DNA of 41,540 bases. Origin: Bacteroidaceae bacterium. Lineage in GTDB: Bacteria > Bacteroidota > Bacteroidia > Bacteroidales > Bacteroidaceae. The stretch covers positions 1-41,540 of the forward strand of contig JAFZIA010000041.1 of assembly GCA_017554605.1 (NCBI GenBank), read 5' to 3'. This document shows, piece after piece, positions 23,745-33,383 of the stretch. Made by a program: the position numbers and the translations under genes. The notes beneath the pieces are model-generated. The model searched no databases. It was given only the letters and a program-made list of their open reading frames with translations, and was not told the DNA's origin. The number at the start of each line of letters is the position of its first letter. The first letter of the stretch is position 1.

Positions 23745-25856
23745 GTGCAGCGTTTCTTCAAGAATAACCCTATGCTGATATTGGCGTTCCCACTTATGGT
23801 GGGAATTGCTGTTTCGTGGCTTTGCGGCATACAGATGTTTGCGGCAACGCTGCTGCTGGCGCTCTCTGCTGTTGCGGCGATTGCTGCCTTCCTGTGGCAG
23901 GGTGGTGCGCGCTGGCTCTTTGGAGCGACGCTCATTGTGGCATTCTTTGCGTTGGGCGTATTTTCGGAGGTGATGGACCGCAGTCGTCTCGAACCGCAGT
24001 GGAGCGGTGCAAAGGGACGTTTCGAGGCTGTGCTGCTCGAAGCTCCGCACGTCGGCGGAAAGGCAACGCGTGTAAGGGCTGTCGCCACGCGTTTGGGGCG
24101 CGACTCTATCCGCGGGGCGCGGCGCGAGGGCATTGTCTACCTCTATTTTGAGAACAGCGTGGAGCTTGAGTCCCTGACGGTGGGCAACAGGCTCTGTTTC
24201 GAAGGCAAGGTGCAGCCTCCGCGCAATGCGGGTAATCCTGCCGAGTTCGATACAGAGCACTATATGTATGTGCAAGGAGTTACCGGCACTGCCTATCTTG
24301 CACGAAAGGGGTGGACGCTGCGCAAAGACGCCCTTCTCACATTGCAGATGCGTGCAATGCTGTTACGCGAGAAAATATCGGGGCTTTACTCATCGCTCGG
24401 CATAGCACCAGAGTCGCAGGCGATACTCTCGGCGCTCACGGTGGGCGAGAAACGCGACCTCTCAAAAGGGGTGCGCAATCTCTACGCCGCGGTGGGTGCG
24501 AGCCACGTGCTTGCCCTTTCGGGCCTTCATTTGGGAATATTGTATATGGTGCTTACCCTGCTGTTCCCGGTAGGTGGCAGCAGGCTGCTGGGAGTATTGC
24601 GTGAGGGGGTGATTCTTGTTGTGCTGTGGGGCTTTGCTGCGGTTGCGGGTTTTACCCCGTCGGTTGTGCGTGCAGCGGTGCTCTTTACGCTTATGTCGCT
24701 TGCCCGTTGTATGCAGCGCGACGGCAGCTCAGTGAATTCATTGGCTTTTGCAGCGTTGCTGATGCTTGCTGTCAACCCGCGGTGGCTTTTCGATGTGGGC
24801 TTCCAACTGTCGTTCTCAGCAGTGTTTTCTATCTTGCTTCTTGTCCCGCTGCTCGACAAACTGCTCGCAGTGCACAGGTGGGGCTGTGTGTACCGATACG
24901 TTGCAGGGATAATATCAGTGTCAGTCGCTGCGCAGATAGGCACGTTGCCTCTTGTCTGGTACTATTTCGGTGCTTTCCCGCTATATTTCCTTGCGACGAA
25001 TTTTGTAGTAGTGCCGTCGGCTTTTGCCATAATGCTGCTGGCTGTGCTGCTGTTGCTCTCCTATCCTGTTGAGTTTATAAGGAACGGCATTGCCATTGTG
25101 CTCGATAATCTGATCTCTGTTGTGAATTTTCTTCTACGGCAGATTGAATCTCTCCCTTCGTCGTCGGTGGAACTGCCGTGCATTGATGCGTGGGGCGCGT
25201 ATGCCGTTGCCGTGGCTCTTGTTGCTGCGCTGTATGCTGTAGTCAACCGCAGATGGCGCTTTGTTGCTGTTGCAGTGGTTGCTGTATTGCCGTTGGCGGG
25301 TAGCCTGCTGTATATCAGGTACCGTACCGTAGAGCCGCATATAATCTTTTATAACAGTAAGGAATTTTCGGCTATGCAGCTTGTCGTTTCGCGCAGATGC
25401 TCCTATCTTGTGAGCAGCTATCCGCAGTGGGAGGTGGATGCGCAGTATGTTGCAGAGCCCTATTGGCGGCGTGAGCAGATGGAGGAGCCGCGCCTGTTGC
25501 CTTACTGCTGTTACAGCAATTACTCCGATGGAAATGTAGTACTTGAGGGCGGGCTTGTGACGTTTGCCGGCCGCAGGATAAAAGTGATTGCCGATGAGGA
25601 ATGGAAAGAGGATACCCTCATACAGCCCGTGGACTGTATCCTCTTGTGCCGGGGGGGGGCGGGCAGCATAAAAGAGCTTATTGCGCGCTACCCCTCAAAG
25701 TTCATTCTTATGGACGCGACGCTCTATGCGGGCAGTCTCAAGAGAATACGGCGTGAGTGCCGGCAGCAGGGCGTACGCTGCATAAATCTTCGGGAGGCAG
25801 GTGCGCGCAAATTGCTTGTGAACGGAAGGGGGGTGAGGTTCCTTCCCGTAGAGTGA
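23745..25856 (+). CDS. comEC: ComEC/Rec2 family membrane protein
   Basis: ComEC forms the inner-membrane channel for DNA uptake. The 703-residue frame starts at a GTG (23745); an ATG at 23772 is an alternative. It has an N-terminal DUF4131-like part (two helices then a beta-rich region, about 1-190) and the Competence domain with ALSGLHLGILYMVL (about residue 256) and many helices (about 230-515). The C-terminal 190 residues resemble only a degenerate metallo-beta-lactamase domain, without the HxHxDH motif; this is usual in Bacteroidetes. A run of nine Gs at 25651-25659 lies in the C-terminal part. Confidence 0.9.
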   Translation: MQRFFKNNPMLILAFPLMVGIAVSWLCGIQMFAATLLLALSAVAAIAAFLWQGGARWLFGATLIVAFFALGVFSEVMDRSRLEPQWSGAKGRFEAVLLEAPHVGGKATRVRAVATRLGRDSIRGARREGIVYLYFENSVELESLTVGNRLCFEGKVQPPRNAGNPAEFDTEHYMYVQGVTGTAYLARKGWTLRKDALLTLQMRAMLLREKISGLYSSLGIAPESQAILSALTVGEKRDLSKGVRNLYAAVGASHVLALSGLHLGILYMVLTLLFPVGGSRLLGVLREGVILVVLWGFAAVAGFTPSVVRAAVLFTLMSLARCMQRDGSSVNSLAFAALLMLAVNPRWLFDVGFQLSFSAVFSILLLVPLLDKLLAVHRWGCVYRYVAGIISVSVAAQIGTLPLVWYYFGAFPLYFLATNFVVVPSAFAIMLLAVLLLLSYPVEFIRNGIAIVLDNLISVVNFLLRQIESLPSSSVELPCIDAWGAYAVAVALVAALYAVVNRRWRFVAVAVVAVLPLAGSLLYIRYRTVEPHIIFYNSKEFSAMQLVVSRRCSYLVSSYPQWEVDAQYVAEPYWRREQMEEPRLLPYCCYSNYSDGNVVLEGGLVTFAGRRIKVIADEEWKEDTLIQPVDCILLCRGGAGSIKELIARYPSKFILMDATLYAGSLKRIRRECRQQGVRCINLREAGARKLLVNGRGVRFLPVE
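25651..25659 (+). repeat. G9 homopolymer inside comEC
   Basis: Nine consecutive Gs in the coding strand, in the codons for the LCRGGAGS segment, about 65 residues before the C-terminus. Slippage here would frameshift the tail of ComEC. Confidence 0.9.
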
Positions 25857-25938
25857 TTTTTTTGTTGCACCCGCAGGCAAAAACCTCCTCTGCCGATAAA
25901 AAACAGAAATTCCCGGCGCGTTTCTCGTTAAAAAAGGC

Positions 25939-25946
25939 TATCTTCG
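25939..25946 (+). promoter_or_regulatory. Promoter -7 box for nrnA
   Basis: TATCTTCG lies 21 bp before the nrnA start codon and is the same variant as at rpe. Confidence 0.5.
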
Positions 25947-25966
25947 CGAATTAAACAAAAATAACT

Positions 25967-26998
25967 ATGTTCGACCTTAAAATTGATGCCGGGAAAATTT
26001 CGGCAATTAAAGAGTATATATCGCAAGGAGAGAATTTTGTAGTCCTTGCCCACGTGAATCCCGACGGTGACGCCATCGGTTCGTCCACAGCTCTTGCATA
26101 TTACCTGCGTACAATGAACAAGAAGGTTAATGTGATTGTTCCCAATGCCTTTCCTGCTTTCCTGCAGTGGCTCCCCGCCGCCAATGAGGTAAAGACCTAC
26201 GACGACAACAAGGAGCAGTGCGATGCGCTGTTGGCGGCAGCCGACGTCATATTCTGTCTCGATTTCAATTCTTTCTCACGCATTGGCGCAATGGGCGAGG
26301 CGGTTGCATCTACTGCGGCCAAGCGCGTCCTCATCGACCACCATCTTGCTCCCGACGACTGCTTCGACGTTCAGATTTCCGAGACTGTGGCCTGCTCGAC
26401 AGCCGAGCTTGTCTATCGTGTAGTTGAGGCTCTTGGGCCGTCGCGTGCCATCGACTCCACCTTTGCCGAGGCAATATATACGGGTATGATGACCGATACT
26501 GGCAATTTTGCCTACGCGTCGAACCGCAAGGATATTTATCTGATTATTGCCAACCTTATGCAGACGGGAATAGACAAGGACATTATCTACCGCAGGGTGT
26601 TTTACAACTACTCGGTGAACAGAATGAAACTTCTGGGCTTTGTGATGTACGACAAGCTCAAGGTCTTTTCGTCGAGCAACGCGGCGCTGATAACTCTCAC
26701 CTACAAAGAAATGCGACGTTTCTGTGCGGCAAAGGGCGATACTGAGGGCCTTGTGAATATGCCCCTTCAGATAAAGGGGGTGCGCTTCTCGTGTATGCTG
26801 CGCGAGGAGGTTCCCGGCAAGATAAACGTATCGCTGCGCAGTGTCGACGATTTTCCCTGCAATAAGGTGGCTGCCGAGTTCTTTGGCGGTGGCGGACACT
26901 TGAATGCCTCGGGCGGAGAGGTATATGGCACAATGGAGTATGCAGTGGAGCGCTTCAAGGCGGCATTGGCAAAGTACAAGGAGCAGTTGACCCAATAA
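25967..26998 (+). CDS. nrnA: DHH/DHHA1 phosphoesterase NrnA
   Basis: NrnA-type enzymes degrade nano-RNA and 3'-phosphoadenosine-5'-phosphate in the cytosol. The 343 residues contain the DHH-domain metal motifs AHVNPDGDAIGSS (about residue 29) and DFNS (about 100), the DHH itself in VLIDHHLAPDD, and the C-terminal DHHA1 motif GGGGHLNASGG. All key residues are present and length is typical. It is transcribed from its own promoter after comEC. Confidence 0.95.
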   Translation: MFDLKIDAGKISAIKEYISQGENFVVLAHVNPDGDAIGSSTALAYYLRTMNKKVNVIVPNAFPAFLQWLPAANEVKTYDDNKEQCDALLAAADVIFCLDFNSFSRIGAMGEAVASTAAKRVLIDHHLAPDDCFDVQISETVACSTAELVYRVVEALGPSRAIDSTFAEAIYTGMMTDTGNFAYASNRKDIYLIIANLMQTGIDKDIIYRRVFYNYSVNRMKLLGFVMYDKLKVFSSSNAALITLTYKEMRRFCAAKGDTEGLVNMPLQIKGVRFSCMLREEVPGKINVSLRSVDDFPCNKVAAEFFGGGGHLNASGGEVYGTMEYAVERFKAALAKYKEQLTQ

Positions 26999-27057
26999 AA
27001 AACTGTTATTTTCAATTAAATATATGGCAGATGGCGCATTATTGCGCAAACTTTTTG

Positions 27058-27065
27058 TATCTTCG
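27058..27065 (+). promoter_or_regulatory. Promoter -7 box for DUF4827-glmM
   Basis: TATCTTCG lies 50 bp before the DUF4827 start. No promoter was seen in the 26-bp gap before glmM, so it probably serves both. Confidence 0.5.
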
Positions 27066-27115
27066 CACAAAATAACTATTTTGCACAAATTGAGCGTAAA
27101 AGAAAAGTAGAGACG

Positions 27116-27751
27116 ATGAAGAACAGATGGATTTTTATGGCTTTGCTGCCACTCTTTGCATTCCTGTCCGTTGCTTGCGACGATGAAAAGACATATTCGG
27201 ATATGAAGAATGCCGAGCGCGATGCAGTAAAGAGCTTCATAAGAGAACAGGGAATAAATGTCATATCCTATAAGGATTTTGTGGCACAGGATTCAACCAC
27301 CGATGTAGAGAACAATGAGTTTGTGCTCATCGACGATGTATATATGCAGATTGTACGCAATCCCAAAGGGGCAGACAATGCGCGTCAGATGCGTGACGGC
27401 GAGACGCTGAACATTCTTGCCCGTTTCGTGGAGTACAACATACAGAGCGGCGATACTATCATAGGCAACCTCTACGACTCGGACAACCCCGAGATTATCC
27501 GTCTCACATACGACAGCGGTTCATACTCGGGAACATTTACAAACGGATATATGAGCTCCTATTATGGAAACGCCGTCCCTACAGGCTGGTTGACCCCTTT
27601 CCCTTATATCTGGCTTACACGCAGCACAAAGAACACTGCAAAGGTAAATCTTATTGTTCCCCATACAAAAGGAACATCAAATGCAGCATCGTATGTCTAT
27701 CCCTGTTACTATGAGATAACATTCCAGCCCGACAGTAACTTCAAACCGTAA
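27116..27751 (+). CDS. DUF4827 family lipoprotein
   Basis: The 211-residue protein starts with a lipoprotein signal (LPLFAFLSVAC) and the mature sequence CDDEKTYSD is acidic enough to direct it outward. The body fits DUF4827, a Bacteroidetes family: KNAERDAVKSFIREQGINVI, then DDVYMQIVRNPKG and a C-terminal domain with GWLTPFPYIWL and YYEITFQP. The layout recalls FKBP-like lipoproteins, but I see no proof of isomerase activity. It lies 26 bp before glmM on the same strand. Confidence 0.8.
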   Translation: MKNRWIFMALLPLFAFLSVACDDEKTYSDMKNAERDAVKSFIREQGINVISYKDFVAQDSTTDVENNEFVLIDDVYMQIVRNPKGADNARQMRDGETLNILARFVEYNIQSGDTIIGNLYDSDNPEIIRLTYDSGSYSGTFTNGYMSSYYGNAVPTGWLTPFPYIWLTRSTKNTAKVNLIVPHTKGTSNAASYVYPCYYEITFQPDSNFKP

Positions 27752-27777
27752 CTAACTATCATCAAATTATACATTAT

Positions 27778-29166
27778 ATGACACTTATTAAATCAATTTC
27801 CGGTATCAGAGGTACAATCGGTGGACACGCCGATGAAGGACTCACTCCTCTTGATGTTGTAAAATTAACATCAGCGTATGCAGCGTTGATACGTAAGACA
27901 ACCACAAAGACATCGAACAAGATTGTTGTAGGCCGTGATGCTCGTCTATCGGGCTCAATGGTAAACCATATTGTTTGCGGTACTCTTATGGGTATGGGAT
28001 TCGATGTAGTGGATATAGGTCTTGCATCTACTCCTACAACTGAGCTTGCTGTTACAATGGAGGGTGCTTGCGGTGGTATTATCCTTACAGCCAGCCACAA
28101 CCCCCGTCAGTGGAACGCCCTTAAGCTTCTCAACGAGAACGGCGAGTTCCTTAATGCTGCCGAGGGTAAAGAGGTGCTTCGTATAGCTGAGGCCGAGGAG
28201 TTCGATTATGCCGATGTTGAGACACTCGGAAAATATCGACTCGACGAGACATACAACCAGAAGCATATCGACGCAGTACTTGCTCTTCCTCTTGTCGATA
28301 CTGAAGCTATCCGCAAGGCTGGATTTAAGGTGGCAATCGACTGTGTTAACTCAGTAGGTGGTGTTGTTCTTCCTATGCTTCTTGAGCAGCTTGGCGTTCA
28401 GAGCGTAGAGAAACTCTACTGCGAGCCCACAGGTGATTTCCAGCACAACCCTGAGCCTCTTGCAAAGAACCTTACAGATATTATGGGTCTTATGGCTAAG
28501 GGTGGCAATGATGTTGCATTTGTTGTTGACCCCGACGTTGACCGCCTCGCTATCATCTGCGAGAATGGCGAGATGTACGGCGAGGAGTACACACTTGTGA
28601 CTGTTGCCGACTATGTCCTCAAGCATACTCCCGGTAACACTGTATCTAACCTCTCTTCGACACGTGCTTTGCGTGACGTTACAAACGCTCGTGGCGGTAA
28701 ATATGCTGCATCGGCAGTAGGTGAGGTTAATGTGGTAACTAAGATGAAGGAGACTGGTGCTGTGATTGGTGGTGAGGGTAACGGTGGTGTCATCTATCCC
28801 GAGTCGCACTACGGTCGCGATGCTCTTGTTGGTATCGGTCTTTTCCTCAGCCACTTGGCACACGAGGGTAAAAAGGTAAGCGAGCTCCGTGCTACATATC
28901 CTGCTTACTTTATGGGCAAGAACCGTATCGATTTGCAGCCTGGTACCGATGTTGACGCTATCCTCCTCAAGCTTAAGGAGCTTTATGCAGGAAAGGCCGA
29001 GATTAACGATATCGACGGTGTTAAGCTCGACTTCGAGAATACTTGGGTACACTTGCGCAAGAGCAACACAGAGCCCATCATCCGTATCTATTCCGAGGGT
29101 CCCACACAGGAGGCTGCCGATGCAATAGGTGAGGAGATTATCAAGGTTGCTCAGACTCTGATGTAA
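27778..29166 (+). CDS. glmM: Phosphoglucosamine mutase-type phosphohexomutase
   Basis: Converts glucosamine 6-phosphate to the 1-phosphate for cell-wall and LPS sugar synthesis. The 462 residues show the four hallmark loops: TASHNPRQWN with the phosphorylated serine (Ser106), the Mg2+ loop DPDVDR, the sugar-binding GGEGNGGVIYPES, and the phosphate-binding RKSNTEPIIRIY. Bacteroidetes homologues are annotated as GlmM or phosphomannomutase; the sequence does not fix the sugar. Codons look biased towards T/C-ending forms (CTT, GCT), unlike its neighbours, which may reflect strong expression. Confidence 0.9.
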   Translation: MTLIKSISGIRGTIGGHADEGLTPLDVVKLTSAYAALIRKTTTKTSNKIVVGRDARLSGSMVNHIVCGTLMGMGFDVVDIGLASTPTTELAVTMEGACGGIILTASHNPRQWNALKLLNENGEFLNAAEGKEVLRIAEAEEFDYADVETLGKYRLDETYNQKHIDAVLALPLVDTEAIRKAGFKVAIDCVNSVGGVVLPMLLEQLGVQSVEKLYCEPTGDFQHNPEPLAKNLTDIMGLMAKGGNDVAFVVDPDVDRLAIICENGEMYGEEYTLVTVADYVLKHTPGNTVSNLSSTRALRDVTNARGGKYAASAVGEVNVVTKMKETGAVIGGEGNGGVIYPESHYGRDALVGIGLFLSHLAHEGKKVSELRATYPAYFMGKNRIDLQPGTDVDAILLKLKELYAGKAEINDIDGVKLDFENTWVHLRKSNTEPIIRIYSEGPTQEAADAIGEEIIKVAQTLM

Positions 29167-29190
29167 TATATACCTTATATATTAATATAT

Positions 29191-29229
29191 AGGCGACGTT
29201 CCTTTAGTGGAGCGTCGCCTTTTTTTTTA
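29191..29229 (+). terminator. Terminator of glmM
   Basis: AGGCGACG (29191-29198) pairs with CGTCGCCT (29213-29220), with TCC/GGA pairing inside, and is followed by nine Ts. This is a classic intrinsic terminator. Confidence 0.9.
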
Positions 29230-29335
29230 TTGTTGACTCTAAATAGCGAAAGTCATAGACTGCAATCAAATAGTGAATATCTAATTGTGGCGCAATAAGA
29301 AATTTCGCTACATATGCCACTGGATTTAAGAATCT

Positions 29336-30160
29336 TTATTCAATCGGAATCTGAATGATAGACAGCCACTGTTCGGGGTTGTCTTGATTCCATACACCGT
29401 CAATGTAACATATGCGCGGGTGTCCGGCAATCTTATATCCCTGTTCTTCTATATAACTGAATGCTTCGGTGTACGATTCGTGGAATTGCTCGTATGGTCC
29501 TATATGTTTCATACATAGAGCCTTCTCTACGGCAGGTAGGCGTTTGAACTGTATGATGCCGCTATCCTTGCCCATCTCTTCTACCTGCTCGCAATACTCA
29601 ATGTCAATGTTCCCGGTACTGTACTCCCGATTGTGTTCTATGGTAAAGCAGTAGCCGGGTGGTGGGCACTTGCAGCCAAGACGTTGCATCTCTGGGCCAA
29701 TCTTATTCACACAAAGCATTCCCAACGTGCTGTAGTCGGGTATTATTTCTCGATGACTTGCCACAATGATTTCGGGCAATGATTTAATACTGAATTTCTC
29801 CATTGTGTTAATTTGTTTGTGAGAGTCCAGCCATTTGAGCAGTAGGTTACGGCGTTCCATCAGTAATTGCAGTTGCCGCTCTGTTGCCTCAATTTTTTTA
29901 GTCAGTTGGTCGGTGCTTGGCTTCTGCGCACCATCTTCTAGCAGCTCCTTGATTTCTTCGAGTGTGAAACCTTGTCTCTGGAGTCCGCGAATAGTGTTGA
30001 GACGTTGCATCTGCTTCATACTATAATAGCGATAGCCCGTCCATTCGTCCACTTCATCGGGCAGGAGTAATCCTCTCTGCTCGTAGTGGCGCAAGGTCTT
30101 TACCGTTACCTGCATCATCTTTGAGAACTCTCCGATTTTTAATTTTGTTTTGTTACTCAT
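29336..30160 (-). CDS. MerR family regulator with GyrI-like effector domain
   Basis: The 274 residues combine a MerR winged helix (KIGEFSKMMQVTVKTLRHYE, then GYRYYSMKQMQRLNTI; residues about 5-75), a coiled-coil dimerisation helix (about 85-115) and a GyrI-like small-molecule-binding domain with KSLPEIIVASHREI and the ending WLSIIQIPIE. Such BmrR-like activators respond to hydrophobic drugs or metabolites. A TAATTTTG box (30196-30189) lies upstream. No efflux gene is adjacent, so the target is unknown. 29230-29335 downstream holds nothing recognisable. Confidence 0.93.
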   Translation of the reverse strand: MSNKTKLKIGEFSKMMQVTVKTLRHYEQRGLLLPDEVDEWTGYRYYSMKQMQRLNTIRGLQRQGFTLEEIKELLEDGAQKPSTDQLTKKIEATERQLQLLMERRNLLLKWLDSHKQINTMEKFSIKSLPEIIVASHREIIPDYSTLGMLCVNKIGPEMQRLGCKCPPPGYCFTIEHNREYSTGNIDIEYCEQVEEMGKDSGIIQFKRLPAVEKALCMKHIGPYEQFHESYTEAFSYIEEQGYKIAGHPRICYIDGVWNQDNPEQWLSIIQIPIE

Positions 30161-30188
30161 TATCGTACGATTTATTTGCTAGCGAGTA

Positions 30189-30196
30189 CAAAATTA
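30189..30196 (-). promoter_or_regulatory. Promoter of the MerR-type regulator
   Basis: The minus strand reads TAATTTTG, a perfect -7 box, 29 bp before the start codon at 30160. Confidence 0.5.
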
Positions 30197-30340
30197 ATAT
30201 ATGCCTTTAGGGACGAGTCAAGAGAAAAATGAAATATTTTTTGAAAAACTAGCGTTTGAAAAGGTTTTTACCCGAAATTTGTGTCTCATCAGGAGTGTCG
30301 TTCTTTGTAGTATGTTATATGCATACATACTATTTAAAAT

Positions 30341-30375
30341 GAATTATGCGAGCTACATTGTGGCTCGCATAATTC
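30341..30375 (-). terminator. Terminator of ppdK
   Basis: GAATTATGCGAGC (30341-30353) and GCTCGCATAATTC (30363-30375) form a perfect 13-bp stem, 27 bp past the ppdK stop; reading left it is followed by ATTTTAAAT. A second hairpin, TAGTATGT/ACATACTA (30308-30332), follows. Confidence 0.7.
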
Positions 30376-30402
30376 GTATAATGAGTGTTTGTCCGCTCTT
30401 GA

Positions 30403-33126
30403 TTAAGCCTCCTCAACAGCAGCCTGTGCCGCAGCCAAACGTGCGATAGGCACGCGGAAAGGAGAACAAGAAACGTAGTTCAAACCTACTCTGTGGCAGA
30501 ACTTGACTGACTCGGGCTCACCGCCGTGCTCACCGCAGATACCGCACTTGAGCTCGGGGTTTACAGCGCGACCCTTAGTTGTAGCCATCTCAACGAGCTG
30601 GCCAACACCTGTCTGGTCGAGTACCTGGAAGGGGTCGTTCTTCAAAATCTTCTTGCGGAGATAGATGGGGAGGAACGAGTTGACGTCGTCACGAGAGTAA
30701 CCGAAGGTCATCTGTGTAAGGTCGTTTGTTCCGAATGAGAAGAACTGAGCCTGCTGTGCAATCTGGTCTGCTGTAAGAGCAGCGCGAGGAATCTCAATCA
30801 TAGTACCGATTGTGTACTCTACGCTGTCGCCCTCTGCTGCAAAGAGTGCATTAGCTGCCTCGAGAATAGCATTCTTCTGCTCCTCGAACTCGTTGATGAT
30901 ACCTACGAGGGGAACCATAATCTCGGGATAGATTGTCTTGCCCTCTTTCTTGAGCTCGAGAGCTGCACCGAGGATAGCAGTTGTCTGCATCTTGGTAATC
31001 TCGGGATATGTGTTACCGAGACGGCAACCACGGTGACCGAGCATAGGATTGAACTCCTCGAGTGACTTAACGCGACGCTGAACAGCCTCTACGGTCTTGC
31101 CCATTGCCTCGGCAAGCATCTGCTGGCCCTTAGCATCGTGGGGTACGAACTCGTGGAGAGGGGGATCGAGCAGACGTACTGTCACGTGCAAGCCTTCCAT
31201 TGCCTTGAAGATACCGATGAAGTCGGCCTTCTGGAAAGGCAACAGCTTAGCGAGAGCTACCTCACGCTCCTTTGTTGTCTCGGCAAGAATCATCTCGCGC
31301 ATTGCCTTAATCTTCTCGCCCTCGAAGAACATATGCTCTGTACGGCAGAGACCGATACCTATAGCGCCGAAGTCGCGTGCAACCTGTGCATCGTGGGGGG
31401 TATCAGCGTTTGTACGGACGCCGAGGCGAGCGTACTTGTCGCAGATAGCCATAAGCTCTGCAAAGTCACCGCTGAGTTCGGGAGCCTTTGTCTCAACCTT
31501 GCCCTCGATAACCTGACCGGTAGAACCGTTCAATGAGATGTAGTCGCCCTCGTTGAATGTGATACCGTCAACTGACAATGTGCGTTTCTTATAGTCGATA
31601 ACGAGTGTACCTGCACCCGATACGCAGCACTTACCCATACCACGTGCAACAACGGCAGCGTGAGATGTCATACCTCCACGTGCGGTGAGGATACCCTGAG
31701 CGGCAGCCATACCTGCGAGGTCCTCGGGAGAGGTCTCGATACGTACGAGTACCACCTTCTCGCCATTCTCGTTCCACTTCTCAGCGTCATCGGCAAAGAA
31801 TACGATACGGCCAGTAGCTGCACCGGGAGATGCGGGAAGACCGTTAGCGATTACCTTAGCCTTAGCAAGAGCTGCTGTGTCGAAGATGGGGTGGAGAAGC
31901 TCGTTGAGTTTCTCGGGCTCCATACGCTTGAGGACTGTCTTGTCGTCGATGATACCGTCGCGGTAGAGGTCCATTGCAATCTTTACCATTGCGGCACCTG
32001 TACGCTTACCGTTACGTGTCTGCAAGAACCACATTTTGCCCTCCTGTACGGTGAACTCCATATCCTGCATATCTTTGTAGTGGTCCTCGAGACGTGTCTG
32101 GATAGCATCGAGCTCTTTGTAAATCTCGGGCATCGCCTCTTCCATTGAAGGATACTTAGATGCGCGCTCCTCCTCGCTGATGTTCTGGAGGGCAGCCCAA
32201 CGCTGAGAACCAATCTTTGTAATCTGCTGGGGTGTGCGGATACCTGCCACAACGTCCTCGCCCTGTGCATTGATGAGGTACTCTCCGTTGAAGAGGTTCT
32301 CACCTGTAGCGGCGTCACGAGAGAAGCATACACCGGTAGCCGATGTGTCACCCATATTACCGAATACCATTGCCTGTACCGATACGGCTGTTCCCCACTC
32401 ATCAGGAATTTTCTCCATACGACGGTAGAGGATAGCGCGCTCGTTGTTCCAAGACTCGAACACAGCGCAAACAGCACCCCAAAGCTGCTCGTAAGCGTCG
32501 GTGGGGAAGTCTTTGCCGGTCTGTGCCTTTACGGCAGCCTTGAATTTCTGAACAAGCTCCTTGAGAGACTCTACGCTAAGGTCCTTGTCGAGGACAACGC
32601 CTGCCTCTTCCTTAACCTTTTCGATGATTGCCTCGAACGGGTCAATCTCCTCTTTGCTTGTGGGTTTCATACCAAGAACCACGTCACCGTACATCTGTAC
32701 GAAACGGCGGTATGAATCCCAAGCGAACTTAGGATTGCCGGTCTTAGCTGCCAAGCCCTCTACTACAACGTCGTTGAGACCCAGGTTGAGGATTGTATCC
32801 ATCATACCGGGCATTGATGCACGTGCACCCGAACGTACCGATACAAGGAGGGGGTTGGTGGGGTCGCCGAATGTTGAGTTCATCAATGTCTCGATGTTCT
32901 TCACTGCTGCTTGAACCTCTTCCTTGAGGAGCTCGATAACTTTCTCGCGACCGAGGCTGTAGTACTCGCCGCAAACCTCAGTTGTAATGGTAAATCCGGG
33001 AGGAACAGGGATACCGATAAGGTTCATCTCTGCCAAGTTGGCACCTTTACCTCCTAACAAATTTCTCATTGACGCGTTACCTTCAGCAAGACCGTTACCA
33101 AAGGTATAGACTCTTTTGTCTGCCAT
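30403..33126 (-). CDS. ppdK: Pyruvate, phosphate dikinase
   Basis: Reversibly converts pyruvate, ATP and phosphate to phosphoenolpyruvate, AMP and PPi in central metabolism. The 907 residues are full length. The N-terminal ATP-grasp region includes NLLGGKGANLAEM and SVRSGARASMPGMMDT; the swivelling domain has the phospho-histidine motif GGMTSHAAVVARG (His about 489); the C-terminal TIM barrel has GLCRTEHMFF, LGHRGCRLG, GTNDLTQMTFGYSRDD and the catalytic Cys in CGICGEHGG. It is monocistronic, with a TATATTTG promoter about 110 bp upstream and a strong terminator downstream. Confidence 0.97.
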   Translation of the reverse strand: MADKRVYTFGNGLAEGNASMRNLLGGKGANLAEMNLIGIPVPPGFTITTEVCGEYYSLGREKVIELLKEEVQAAVKNIETLMNSTFGDPTNPLLVSVRSGARASMPGMMDTILNLGLNDVVVEGLAAKTGNPKFAWDSYRRFVQMYGDVVLGMKPTSKEEIDPFEAIIEKVKEEAGVVLDKDLSVESLKELVQKFKAAVKAQTGKDFPTDAYEQLWGAVCAVFESWNNERAILYRRMEKIPDEWGTAVSVQAMVFGNMGDTSATGVCFSRDAATGENLFNGEYLINAQGEDVVAGIRTPQQITKIGSQRWAALQNISEEERASKYPSMEEAMPEIYKELDAIQTRLEDHYKDMQDMEFTVQEGKMWFLQTRNGKRTGAAMVKIAMDLYRDGIIDDKTVLKRMEPEKLNELLHPIFDTAALAKAKVIANGLPASPGAATGRIVFFADDAEKWNENGEKVVLVRIETSPEDLAGMAAAQGILTARGGMTSHAAVVARGMGKCCVSGAGTLVIDYKKRTLSVDGITFNEGDYISLNGSTGQVIEGKVETKAPELSGDFAELMAICDKYARLGVRTNADTPHDAQVARDFGAIGIGLCRTEHMFFEGEKIKAMREMILAETTKEREVALAKLLPFQKADFIGIFKAMEGLHVTVRLLDPPLHEFVPHDAKGQQMLAEAMGKTVEAVQRRVKSLEEFNPMLGHRGCRLGNTYPEITKMQTTAILGAALELKKEGKTIYPEIMVPLVGIINEFEEQKNAILEAANALFAAEGDSVEYTIGTMIEIPRAALTADQIAQQAQFFSFGTNDLTQMTFGYSRDDVNSFLPIYLRKKILKNDPFQVLDQTGVGQLVEMATTKGRAVNPELKCGICGEHGGEPESVKFCHRVGLNYVSCSPFRVPIARLAAAQAAVEEA

Positions 33127-33238
33127 AAATTTTTGAGTTTATTATGTTATTGATAGTTAAAAGTATAATTGTATTTCTCTCTAAATGTCAAGGAAATGCC
33201 ATTTTTGTGTATGTAAACAGCATACCCTTTCCAATTTG

Positions 33239-33246
33239 CAAATATA
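33239..33246 (-). promoter_or_regulatory. Promoter of ppdK
   Basis: The minus strand reads TATATTTG, a TAnnTTTG match, giving a leader of about 105 nt before the ATG at 33126. Confidence 0.45.
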
Positions 33247-33351
33247 AGAAAAAAACTTTTTACAGCGAAGTTTGTGGAAAAAAATGTGCGGCATATTTAT
33301 TAAAAATCGAAGATATTAACTTAATTGTGCCGATAATAGGGAAAATAGATG

Positions 33352-33359
33352 TAATTTTG
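33352..33359 (+). promoter_or_regulatory. Promoter of rlmD
   Basis: TAATTTTG lies 24 bp before the ATG at 33384, divergent from the ppdK promoter. Confidence 0.5.
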
Positions 33360-33383
33360 CGACAAAACAATCCTATTATCAAT

